Positions 50,285-59,308 of a stretch of 64,000 nt of DNA are shown one piece after another. The translations under genes and the position numbers were made by a program. Origin of the DNA: Streptomyces sp. XD-27 (GTDB lineage Bacteria; Actinomycetota; Actinomycetes; Streptomycetales; Streptomycetaceae); the NCBI RefSeq assembly GCF_030553055.1, contig NZ_CP130713.1, positions 496,001 through 560,000 on the forward strand. Reading direction: 5' to 3'. The notes below the pieces were generated by a model that was not told the DNA's origin, searched no databases, and worked only from the letters and a program-made list of their open reading frames with translations. Position 1 is the first letter of the stretch, and every line of letters begins with the position of its first letter.

Positions 50285-53200
50285 GTGAAGGCAGCATCGG
50301 AGAAGGCCGCGTCACCGGACCACCGGCACCACCCGTCGCAGCCGACCGCGGCCCGCGCTGCCGAGGAGACCCCGGCCCGTCCGGCGGTGGTCTCCGGCAG
50401 CACCCAGGCCCTGGACCGCCGCGACGTCCAGCGTCTTCAGGGCGCGGTGGGCAACGCCGCGGTGTCGCGACTCGTGGCCCAACGCTACACCGCCCCGGTG
50501 AAGCCCTCGCCCGCGCAGGCCGCGCGCTTCCGCAAGGTGAAGGCGGATGTGGCGGCGAAGCAGCAGAAGTTGGCGCATCATCCGCCGGCGGTGGGTGAGT
50601 CGAAGGCCGCGCAGGACGCGGCGGTGGCGCCGCCGGACGACAAGGAAGCGCAGGGCAAGGCGGCCAACGCCGAGAAGATGAACGCGGCCAAGCCGGGCGA
50701 GTTCGACAAGCGGGCGTTCATCGCCGCGGTCAACGAGGCCATCGACAAGCAGGCGCCGAAGAACCTCGACGAGGCGGACAAGTTCTCCGAGTCCGGCAAG
50801 GCCGACAAGGTCAAGGAGCAGGTCGACGGCAAGGTCTCCGACGGCAAGGACAGGTCGGCGAAGGACATCGCGACCACGACCAAGGCGGAGCCGGACACCT
50901 CGGCGGCCAAGGAGAAGGCGGTCACGCCGATGTCCCCGGACCGGCCGCCGGGGAACCCGGGCGCGCCGAACGCCGCGGACGCGGTCCCGGAGAAGCAGCC
51001 GCCGGAGGTCACGGACTTCTCCGAGGGGCCGAAGCGGACCGACAAGGAGATGGCGGACGCCGAGGTCACCGAGGAGCAGCTGGCCAAGGGCAACGAGCCG
51101 CAGTTCGACGAGGCGCTGGGCGAGAAGAAGAAGGCCGAGGCGCATTCCGCGAAGGCTCCGGCGGAGGGCCGGGCGGCGGAGCAGGAGCAGTTGGCGGCGG
51201 CGAAGGCGCACGCGGCGGCGTCCGGCGAGAAGGCGATGGCGTCGCTGACCGGGACCCGGGCGGCGGCGGGCAAGGCGGTCGACGGCGGCAAGGGCGAGAC
51301 GAAGTCCAAGGACGAGCAGCAGCGCGAGAAGGCCACCGCGAAGCTCCAGAAGGTCTTCGACGCGACGAAGAAGGACGTCGAGGAGACGCTCGCGGGCCTG
51401 GACAAGAAGGTCGACGACCAGTTCACGCAGGGCGAGAAGGCGGCGCGGGACGCGTTCACCGCCGATCACGAGCGGCGGATGAAGGCGTACAAGAAGAAGC
51501 GCTACAGCGGCTTCTTCGGCCCGGCGAAGTGGGCCAAGGACAAGCTGGTGGGCATGCCGGAGGAGGCGAACCAGCTCTACCAGGAGTCACGCAAGCTCTA
51601 CGTCGGCCAGATGCAGGGCGTCATCTCCGGCATCGCCGACACGATCGGCGCCGAACTGGGCAAGGCCAAGGCCCGCATCGCCCAGGGCCGCGAGGACCTG
51701 AAGGCGGAGGTCGACCGGCTCCCGGCCGACTTGCGGAAGTTCGGCGAGGAGGCGGCGAAGGACTTCGCGGGGAAGTTCGAGGATCTCGAATCGCAGGTCA
51801 ACGACAAGAGCCAGGAGCTGGTGCAGACCCTCGCCCAGAAGTACACCGAGGCGTTGAACGCGGTGGACGAGGAGATCAAGAAGCTCCAGGAGGCGAACAA
51901 GGGGCTGGTTCAGAAGGCCGTCGACGCGGTCGTCGGGGTCATCAAGACCATCATCGAGCTCAAGAACCTCCTCCTCGGCGTCCTCGCCAAGGCCGCCGCC
52001 GCGATCGGAAAGATCATCAAGGACCCGATCGGCTTCCTGGGCAACCTGGTGAAGGCGGTGGGCTCGGGTCTGAACCAGTTCGTCGCGAACATCGCCGACC
52101 ACCTGAAGAAGGGCCTGGTCGCGTGGCTGCTGGGCACGGCCACGAAGGCGGGCATCGAGATCCCGGAGAAGTTCGACCTCAAGGGCATCATCAAGCTGAT
52201 CGCCTCCATGCTCGGCCTGACGTGGGCGAACATCCGCGCCAGAATCGTGCGCAAGGGCGTCCCGGACCAGGCGATCACGGCGGTCGAACAAGCGGTCCCG
52301 GTGGCCCAGGCGCTGGCCCGCGAAGGCCCCTCCGGCGCGATGGAGCACATCCGGCAGGAGGCGGGCGACCTCAAGGCCAAGATCCTTGAGGACCTGAAGT
52401 CCTATCTCATCCCCACGGTCATCGTCGCCGGCATCACCTGGATTCTCTCCCTGCTGAATCCCGCGTCGGCATTCGTCCGCGCGGTCAAGGCGATCATCGA
52501 CATCGTCAGCTTCATCGTGAACCAGGGTGCGCAGATCGTGCAGTTCGTCAACGCGATCCTGGACGCGGTCATCGCCATCGCGAACGGCGGCGCGGCGGGC
52601 GTCCCGCAGATGGTCGAATCCGCGCTGGCGGCCAGCATCCCCCTGCTGATCGGACTCCTGGCCTCGCTGCTGGGCGTCGGCGGCCTGGCGAACAAGGTGA
52701 AGAGTGTCTTCCACGCGGTGGGACGGCCGGTGAAGCGGGCGATCGACAAGGTCGTGGACTTCGTCGTCAGAAAGGGCAGGGCGCTCTGGGCCAAGATCAG
52801 GGGAAAGGGCCGGCCGGACAAGGGTCAGGACGGCAAGGGCGGAGCGCCGGACAAGGACAAGGCGGACAAGGTCGCCAAGGGCCTCGACCAACTCCGCCGG
52901 GAGGAAGGCTCCCGCCTGAATTCCGGGAAGATTTCACAGGATGCCGCCGAGGAAGCGGCCGCCGCGACGAAGAAGGATCATCCCGTATTCAAGTCGATAA
53001 CAGTAAGAAACGGCGGTGAGACCTGGAACTACGTCTACGTCGCCTCACCGCCGCAGACCTTGGAAGGCGCCCCGCAGGCGGAGCAGCTGACCGCCAAGCA
53101 GGCACACGATCAGGTGATGAAGGAACTGGACGAGACCACCAAACGCCTGCTCAAGGGCACGGCAAGTGGGTCACGGGCCACTCGGGGCGGAATTTCGCAA

Positions 53201-53523
53201 CGTCCATGCGGGACAATCTGGACGACATCGGCTACAAGACCTTCGACCACAGCGACTCCTCCATAGAGGAACCCGGCACGAAACCCAACAAGGCGACGAA
53301 GTGGGGCAAGAAAGACAAGGGAAGCTGGATTCCCGATCACCAGCCCCCGAACGCGCTCCTCGCCGGAGGCGCCACGATCGAATTCAGGTTCTATCCGCAT
53401 TCGCTCGCTTCGGCGAACCTCCAAAAATACAAGGTCCTCACCTACAAGAGCATGATGAAGAAGGCCCGCAACCGGAACAACAGCAATTGGGCGGAAGGAA
53501 TCGAGAGTGCATGGTTCTGGTGA
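50285..53523 (+). CDS. CIS-associated polymorphic toxin (frameshifted before C-terminal toxin domain)
   Basis: About 1,079 residues after correction. N-terminal leader DVQRLQGAVGNAAVSRLVAQR (about 48-67) is the type found on eCIS toxins. A Lys/Ala-rich coiled region follows to about 420, then amphipathic and hydrophobic helices (about 540-620, 712-770, 783-805) like translocation/pore regions of other eCIS toxins. The frame breaks at about 53157-53162; one added base restores HGKWVTGHSGRNFATSMRDNLDDIGY and a tail to 53523 with WIPDHQPPNAL and FYPHSLASAN. That tail is probably the toxic domain; I cannot name its fold. GTG start with GGGAG. Stop lies inside the immunity gene. Confidence 0.8.
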
Positions 53524-54172
53524 CAGCAGCCGGCAGGATCAACCGCGGATCGTAGAGCTTCTGGCGCGCCTGGAGGCCTTCGCCAGAGATCGAACCGGTG
53601 GAGATTCCCCCTTCAACAGGGGCTGCTCCGAAGACGAGATCCGGCACATGGAAAAGGTCATTCGAACTCCCCTGCCGGACGACTACAAGGAGCTGCTCAG
53701 GCACGCGAACGGGCAGCCCGACGACTCCGAACTGGTATTCCCGCCGGACCAGCTGGCCTTTCTCTCCGCCGAAGAGGTCGTGGAACTGTGGCAAGGGCAT
53801 CGCGAACTGCCCGATGACGAGTTCTTCGACGAGCTGACGTATGAGGACAAGGTGCGATGCGTACCGTTCCATCCGGCTCGCATCCCGATCGCCCAGTACG
53901 AGGACGGCGGCGCCTACCTGTGGATCGACAACGTTCCCGGGCCGGCCGGCCGTAGCGGCCAGCTCATCTTCAACGTCGACGAGATCGACTTCGCCGTTGT
54001 GGAGGAGAGCGTCACCGAGCTCTTCAGGCGCTACGTGAGCCTGCTGGACACCGGGGCAGCCGCCCTCACCGAGGTGCCGTCGGACTACGGAGAGGGCTAC
54101 TGGTTCACAGCCTCCGGCCGGTACCTGGACTTCGCCGTCTACGACGAGCTCAGGAGGCCTTCTTCTCCTTGA
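53507..54172 (+). CDS. SUKH (SMI1/KNR4) family immunity protein
   Basis: A 221-residue cytoplasmic protein. The SUKH fold is indicated by EDEIRHMEKVIRTPLPDDYKELLRHANGQ at about 40-70, the classic IxxxExxLGxxLPxDYxxFL pattern, and by a later IPIAQYEDGGAYLWIDN strand. SUKH proteins neutralise nuclease and other polymorphic toxins by direct binding. The GTG at 53507 has GGAAGGAA upstream and overlaps the toxin stop by 17 bp, which is typical of toxin-immunity coupling. Lower GC than flanking CIS genes suggests that the toxin tip and immunity gene were exchanged together. Confidence 0.88.
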   Translation: MHGSGDSSRQDQPRIVELLARLEAFARDRTGGDSPFNRGCSEDEIRHMEKVIRTPLPDDYKELLRHANGQPDDSELVFPPDQLAFLSAEEVVELWQGHRELPDDEFFDELTYEDKVRCVPFHPARIPIAQYEDGGAYLWIDNVPGPAGRSGQLIFNVDEIDFAVVEESVTELFRRYVSLLDTGAAALTEVPSDYGEGYWFTASGRYLDFAVYDELRRPSSP

Positions 54173-54524
54173 GGCGCGCCGCTTCCTTGCGCACCTCGGC
54201 CTGGGTGGCGCGCTCCTTCTGGAGCCACTCGGGGCAGTCGTTCTTCAAGGCGTCGATCTGCTCCGTGGTGAGCGGCTCCGTCACGCCGCCGCGGGCGAGG
54301 CCCGAGATGGAGACGCCCAGCCTCGCCGCGACCACCGGCCGGGGGTGGGGGCCGTTCCGCCGCAGATCGCGCAGCCACTCGGGTGGGTCGGTCTGCAGGG
54401 CGCTCAGTTCGTCGCGCGTGACGACGCCCTCCCGGAACTCCGCGGGGGTGGCCTCGAGGTACACACCCAGCTTCTTCGCCGCGGTCGCGGGCTTCATGGT
54501 CTGGGTGCTCTTGTGCGACGTCAT
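54150..54524 (-). CDS. DUF5997 family protein
   Basis: A 124-residue protein with the DUF5997 start TMKPATAAKKLGVYLEATPAEFREGVVTRDELSALQTDPPEWLRDLRRNGPHPRPVVAARLGVSISGLARGGVTE. The middle resembles a helix-turn-helix that may bind DNA. It is divergent, across 60 bp, from the LysR-like gene, an association common in Streptomyces outside CIS loci. Its 3' end overlaps the immunity gene by 23 bp on the opposite strand. Confidence 0.82.
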   Translation of the reverse strand: MTSHKSTQTMKPATAAKKLGVYLEATPAEFREGVVTRDELSALQTDPPEWLRDLRRNGPHPRPVVAARLGVSISGLARGGVTEPLTTEQIDALKNDCPEWLQKERATQAEVRKEAARLKEKKAS

Positions 54525-54584
54525 GCTGTCAAGGATATCGAGCGTGCGCGCCGGCTCCGACCACGCAGCCGGTAACCTGGGCGG

Positions 54585-55372
54585 GTGACAGGTTCGGCAG
54601 CATCCCCCTCGTTCCGGCTCGCCTACGTCCCGGGCGTGACACCCGCCAAGTGGGTGCGGATCTGGCAGGAGCGGCTGCCCGACATCCCGCTGGACCTCGT
54701 GGCGGTCTCCGCCGCCGAAGCGCCCGAGATGTTGCGCCGCGGCGGCGCCGACGCGGGCTTCGTGCGGTTGCCGATCGACCGGACGGACCTCAGCGCCATC
54801 CCCCTCTACATCGAGACGACGGTGGTCGTGGTCCCGAAGGACCACGTCGTGGCGGCGGTCGACGAGGTGTCGGCCGAGGATCTGGCCGACGACGTCGTGT
54901 TCCACCCCCTCGACGACACCCTCGAATGGGAGCGGCGGCCGGGGCGGCCCGCGATCGAGCGCCCGGCCACGACGGCGGATGCCATCGAACTGGTGGCGGC
55001 GGGGGTGGGACTGCTCGTCGTGCCGCAGTCGCTGGCCCGCCTGCACCACCGCAGGGACCTCACGTACCGGCCGGTCACGGACGCCCCCCAGTCGCGTGTC
55101 GCGCTGTCGTGGCCGGAGGACGCGACCACCGACCTGGTGGAGGACTTCATCGGGATCGTCCGCGGGCGGACCGTCAACAGCACCCGGGGCCGCACCCAGG
55201 CCCCGGCGCAGCCGAAGGCCGGGAAGCGCCCCGACGCCAAGGGCGCAGCGCGCAAGCCCGCGGCCGGCAAAGCGGTCGGCAAGGCCGCAGGCAAGGGTGC
55301 TGGAAAGGGCTCTCGGGCGGGTCCGGTGGCGCCAAGGGGAGCAGGCACGGCAAGCCCCGGCGCCGGTCGTAG
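54585..55372 (+). CDS. LysR-type substrate-binding domain protein with Lys/Ala-rich tail (3' frameshift)
   Basis: About 263 residues after correction. The whole body (about 8-205) is a LysR-type effector-binding fold (RLAYVPGVTPAKWVRIWQERLPDIPLDLV, VVVPKDHVVAAV, VAAGVGLLVVPQSLARLHHR) without the N-terminal HTH of true LysR regulators. A Lys/Ala/Gly tail (about 206-263) resembles histone H1-like tails and could bind nucleic acid. The frame slips at about 55311; one added base gives a normal end (SSGGSGGAKGSRHGKPRRRS) at 55372. As written the frame runs on to 56357 through the antisense of the next gene. Usually paired with DUF5997. Confidence 0.75.
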
Positions 55373-55376
55373 CGGA

Positions 55377-56306
55377 TCATGTGCGACGGAGGGCCTGGCG
55401 CAGCGGCGTGAGGATGATCTCCGGCGTGTACGTGTCGGCCCACGTGAAGCGGAACAGCGTGAGTCCGGGGACGAGCACGGCCAGGCGGTTCTGCCGAAAG
55501 CGGTCCTGATAGAGGGCCGCGGGGGCGCTGTGCGGGGATCGGCCGTCGGCCTCGACGCCGACGAGCAGGTCGGGCCAGCCCAGGTCGATGCGGAACTGCC
55601 AGCCCTGCTGCGGATCGCGGATACGCCACTGGAGGACGGGTGGCGGCAGGCCACCGTCCAGGCAGATGAGGCGGATCCGGGTTTCCAGGGGGCTCTCCGC
55701 GCGCGCGTCGGCCAGGGGCACCCGGGCCCGGGCCTGCGGGGCGCCGCGGCGGCCGGACAGGTGGGCCAGGACGGTCCGGCGGTCGGCCTCGGCCAGCAGC
55801 CGCTGGTGGAGGGCGGAGTCCAGGGCGCTCACGGCCTCCTCCCGCGACAGCGCCAGCAGCAGATCCGCGCAGGTGCGCGCCGGGCTGGTCAGCGGGATGC
55901 CGTCCAGGAGCATGCGGGCCTCGGGCGGAACGCTCGTGTGGTGGACGTGTCGGCCCTGGTGCGAGCGCGTGCCGCTGTCCGGTGGGACGGCGAAGTGCAG
56001 GGCGCCGTCGTCTCGCGGAAGGCCCTGGATGCCGAGGAGGCGCGCGGCCGTCGGGCCCGCGACGACGACTCGCGGTCCGCAGCCGAGGAGGACGGCCCGC
56101 AGCCGGGACCGCAGCGACGGTCCGCGCGGGTCCGGGCCCACCCACCAGCGGCCCCGGGCCAGCGGCACCCACTGCCCCGATCGGACCATCCGGCGTACGG
56201 AGTCCGGCCCGGCGCCGGCGGCCCGGAGCTGAGCGGCCGTCACCACCCAGTCCTGCCGGGCGGCCACGGCGCGGACCCGGTGCAGCACCTCGTTACTGAT
56301 CCCCAT
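55377..56306 (-). CDS. AbiEi-like antitoxin domain with DUF559/Vsr-like nuclease domain
   Basis: A 309-residue protein common in actinobacteria. The N-terminal winged-helix AbiEi-type domain shows DWVVTAAQLRAAGAGPDSVRRMVRSGQWVPLARG and LTSPARTCADLLLALSREEAVSALDSALH. The C-terminal part (about 225-305: WQFRIDLGWPDLLVGVEADGRSPHS) has the D-x(n)-ExD-type core of DUF559/Vsr-like restriction folds. It is annotated as type IV toxin-antitoxin-like, but no AbiEii nucleotidyltransferase is adjacent, so its function here is open. Terminates 4 bp from the convergent LysR-like stop. Confidence 0.75.
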   Translation of the reverse strand: MGISNEVLHRVRAVAARQDWVVTAAQLRAAGAGPDSVRRMVRSGQWVPLARGRWWVGPDPRGPSLRSRLRAVLLGCGPRVVVAGPTAARLLGIQGLPRDDGALHFAVPPDSGTRSHQGRHVHHTSVPPEARMLLDGIPLTSPARTCADLLLALSREEAVSALDSALHQRLLAEADRRTVLAHLSGRRGAPQARARVPLADARAESPLETRIRLICLDGGLPPPVLQWRIRDPQQGWQFRIDLGWPDLLVGVEADGRSPHSAPAALYQDRFRQNRLAVLVPGLTLFRFTWADTYTPEIILTPLRQALRRT

Positions 56307-56379
56307 GCCGCACCATGGTGCAAGGAGCGCCGGTTTCCCGCTCGGCCCTGTGGATAAGTCACGTCCAAGGGCCCAGGGT

Positions 56380-58559
56380 TCAGGTCAGGAGGTCCATGTA
56401 CGGGCCGAACTCCGACGCCAGCGTCAGGCGGCCCAGCTTCTGGTACTCGCGCTGCACCGCGTGGATCAGGTCCCGCATGGTCACCGGTGCACCGGACTCC
56501 GCCGACAGGTACGCCGCCGTCACCGCCACCGAGCGGATGTTGCCGCCGGCCAGTTCGAAGGACTTCGCGCAGAAGTCCAGGTCCAGGTCCTGCGAGCACG
56601 GGACCGGGGCCAGGCAGCGTTCCCAGAGCAGCCTGCGCTGCGCCGCGTCCGGCACGGGGAAGTCGATGACCAGGTCCAGCCGGCGGGTGAAGGCGTCGTC
56701 CAGGTTGGCTCGGAGGTTGGTGGCCAGGATGGCCAGGCCGTCGAAGGACTCCATGCGTTGCAGGAGGTAGGCGCTTTCGACGTTGGCGTAGCGGTCGTGC
56801 GCGTCCTTCACCTCCGACCGTTTGCCGAAGATGGCGTCCGCCTCGTCGAAGAGCAGGACGCCGTTGACGCCCGCCGCCTCGGAGAAGATCCGCTCCAGGT
56901 TCTTCTCCGTTTCGCCCACGTACTTGTCGATGACCGTCGCCAGGTCCACCGTGTACAGGTCCAGTCCCAGGTCGGCGGCGATGACCTCCGCCGACATCGT
57001 CTTGCCCGTGCCCGAGTCACCGGCGAACAGGACCGTCACGCCGCGCCCCCGGCCGCCGCCCGGGCGCATGCCCCACTCCCCCAGGACGCGGTCGCGGTGG
57101 CGGGCGCGGGCGGCCAGTTCGCGCAGTTGGGCCAGGGAGTCGGCCGGCAGGACCAGGTCCTGCCAGGTCACGGCGGGTTCCAGGCGGCGTGCCAGGCGGT
57201 CGAGGCCCGCCGCGTTCTGGGCGCGGGCGCCCGCCCTGATGTGGTCGGGGCGCAGCTCGCCGCCGTCCAGCAGCGCCGTCTGCGCCGCGCTGCGCGCCGC
57301 CCGCGCGATCTGGTCGGGGTCAGGAGGAAGGGGGACAGGACGCGGGTCACGTCCAGACCGTCCGGGACGCAGCCCCCGTGCTCCTCGGACTGCCCATGCT
57401 GTCCGTGCTCCCCGTGCTTCTCGTGCTTCTCGTGCTTCTCGTGCTTCTCGTGCCGCCCGTGCTTCTCGTAAGCCCGTGTCCACAGCGCTGCCCTGGCCAT
57501 CGGCTCCACCCTCGGCGCGTGCAGCAGCACCGGCGGGCGCGCGGACCAGTTCGCGTCCCATGGGGTCCTGCCGACCAGGACCACCGGCAGCGGGGCGTCC
57601 GCCAGCGCTCGGATCACCTCGGGCCGTTCCCGGATCAGCGCGTCGACGGGTCCGCACACCACGCCGGAGCCGGTGAGCCGGGCCTCGCGGGTCAGGACGC
57701 GTACGGCTTCGGCCGGCTTCGGGTCCGCCGCGAGGCGCTCCAGGTCCACGCCCAGGACCCCGCGGCCCGACTCCTCCAGCGCCGACGCCGCCAGCGCCGT
57801 GCCCGCGCCGCCCTGCGCCTCCTGCACGTACACCAGGTGCGCGCCCGCGTTGAGGGCGCGTGCCAGCGGGGACGGGTCGCCGACGACCGGTACGTCGCCC
57901 GCGGCCCGTACGCCGCCCGTGCCCGGCTCGTCGTGCCGGGTCGCGAGAACGTCCGCGATGCGCGGGTCCGGGGTGTCGTCGCCGAGCAGGTGGGCGGTCA
58001 CGCGGTCGGGGACGCGCAGCGACCGCGCCAGGAACGGCCGGTCCGGCTCCTCCACCAGGAGCAGGCCGCCCGTGCGCAGCGGCGACAGCGGATGCAGGCG
58101 CGCCCGCGCGCCCGCGTCCGCCGCCGGCACACCGCACAGCCCCAGCGCCAGCCCGGTCGACGGGCGGCGGCGCGTCACGTCGTCGTTCAGATAGCCGTAG
58201 AACGCCTCGAAGCGGTCGTCCAGGTCCGGGACCAGCGCGATCAGCAGGATCTCCACGTCCAGGTCGGTCAGGCCGAACTCCGTCGCCAGGGAGCGGAGTC
58301 GCGTCCTGCCCGGTGTCCGTGACTCCGCGTCGGCCACCAGCGACGGCTCCGCCGCGCCCGGCGCCGCGATCTCCCGGCCCTCCTCCAGCAGGCGGCGCAC
58401 CGCCTCGTCGCTCAGGTACAGGCCGCGGAACGCGTCGTCGGGGTTCGGGTCGACGGACTGCCGGGCGTCCACGGCACGGCGTACGCGCTCCTCGATGACG
58501 ACCGCGCGGTCGAGGAGATGGCGCAGGCTCGCCTCGTAGGGCTCTCGTTCCGCGCTCAT
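56380..58559 (-). CDS. CIS-associated AAA+ ATPase (Afp15-like); internal frameshift
   Basis: About 726 residues after correction. The N-terminal half has an arm domain (RLRSLATEFGLTDLDVEILLIALVPDLDDRFEAFYGYLNDDVTRRRPS). A low-complexity KHE-rich stretch is at about 365-390. The AAA+ domain (about 460-715) has Walker A AGDSGTGKT (about 513), Walker B LLFDEADAIF (about 570), sensor 1 LATNLRANLDDAF and the arginine-finger region RRLDLVIDF. The frame breaks at about 57324-57330; one added C after LSPF continues as PPDPDQIARAARSAAQ. Needed in Afp/PVC for particle assembly or maturation. Start overlaps the DUF4255 stop (ATGA). Confidence 0.83.
57414..57467. repeat. 9-bp tandem repeat (GTGCTTCTC) inside AAA+ gene
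   Basis: Six units of GTGCTTCTC, the fifth degenerate (GTGCCGCCC), encode an EKH tripeptide repeat on the minus strand. The repeat lies between the arm and AAA+ domains, about 90 bp from the frameshift. Confidence 0.85.
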
Positions 58560-59278
58560 GCGGGCCCTTCCGAAGGCTTGGGCCGCTGCCCCGGCTCCTC
58601 CGCCACCTGGGACGCGATGCCGCTCCGCCTTCCGTATACCGGGATCCGTCTTCCGTCCGGCGTCGTCGTGTACGGTCCCGAGGGCGCGCCCGCCCCCTCC
58701 GCGCCGTTGTCCGAGAGGCCGAGCCGCAGGCCCTCCTCGCCGACCGGCGGGCCCGCCTCATAGACCGGCGCATCGGTGACGGGGACGCTCACCACGAGAT
58801 CGAGCGACGGCTTGAGCTCACCGCCGAGCGCGCTCCACACGTCGGCGAACGAGCGGTCCTCCGGTGGTGGCAGGGCGATGGTCATGGGGACGGCCACGCC
58901 GATCTCCGCGAGGGAGCCGGTGAGCCGTTCCGGCGAAAGGGCCTCGTGGCGCAGCAGGCAGGACAGCAGCGAGGCGAGGAGGCGGTGCTCGTCCTCGGGG
59001 CGCTTGGTCCAGGCGGTGATCAGATACGAGAGCTTGAAGTAGCGGGGCGGGCGGTGGCGGGCCACGACCCGGCCCTGCTCGTCGTACTGGTTGTGCAGGC
59101 CGCGCTCCCGGCGCCGCATGTCCTCCCGTATGTCGTACAGGTACAGGTTGACCGTGGGCGCGTTGACCTTGGCGGCCCAGTCGCGGGTGGGCGCGTCGAA
59201 GACCACCGCGATCTGGGTGCCTTCGAGCGCTTCCACCCGGAACAGCGTGCGCAGGGCCTCGTCGACCTCATGGATCAC
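58556..59278 (-). CDS. DUF4255 CIS cap/terminator protein (Afp16-like)
   Basis: A 240-residue protein of the DUF4255 family. MIHEVDEALRTLFRVEALEGTQIAVVFDAPTRDWAAKVNAPTVNLYLYDIREDMRRR is the diagnostic N-terminus, followed by FKLSYLITAWTKRPEDEHRLLASLL. In Afp/PVC the homologous protein caps the tube-sheath at the far end and sets final length. The C-terminus is a disordered extension. It overlaps the AAA+ gene by 4 bp and lies 30 bp downstream of the vWA gene. Confidence 0.88.
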   Translation of the reverse strand: MIHEVDEALRTLFRVEALEGTQIAVVFDAPTRDWAAKVNAPTVNLYLYDIREDMRRRERGLHNQYDEQGRVVARHRPPRYFKLSYLITAWTKRPEDEHRLLASLLSCLLRHEALSPERLTGSLAEIGVAVPMTIALPPPEDRSFADVWSALGGELKPSLDLVVSVPVTDAPVYEAGPPVGEEGLRLGLSDNGAEGAGAPSGPYTTTPDGRRIPVYGRRSGIASQVAEEPGQRPKPSEGPA

Positions 59279-59308
59279 TGCGGGCGTCTCCTGGTTCTCA
59301 CGTCGCGC

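Noticed and set aside
55373..56357. Read-through extension of the LysR-like protein to 590 residues
   Set aside because: The extension is antisense to the AbiEi-like gene; one missing base at about 55311 explains the lost stop.
57378..57475. Possible CRISPR-like array from repeated GTGCTTCTC
   Set aside because: Units are 9 bp, directly adjacent without spacers and in frame in a coding gene, so it is a coding microsatellite.
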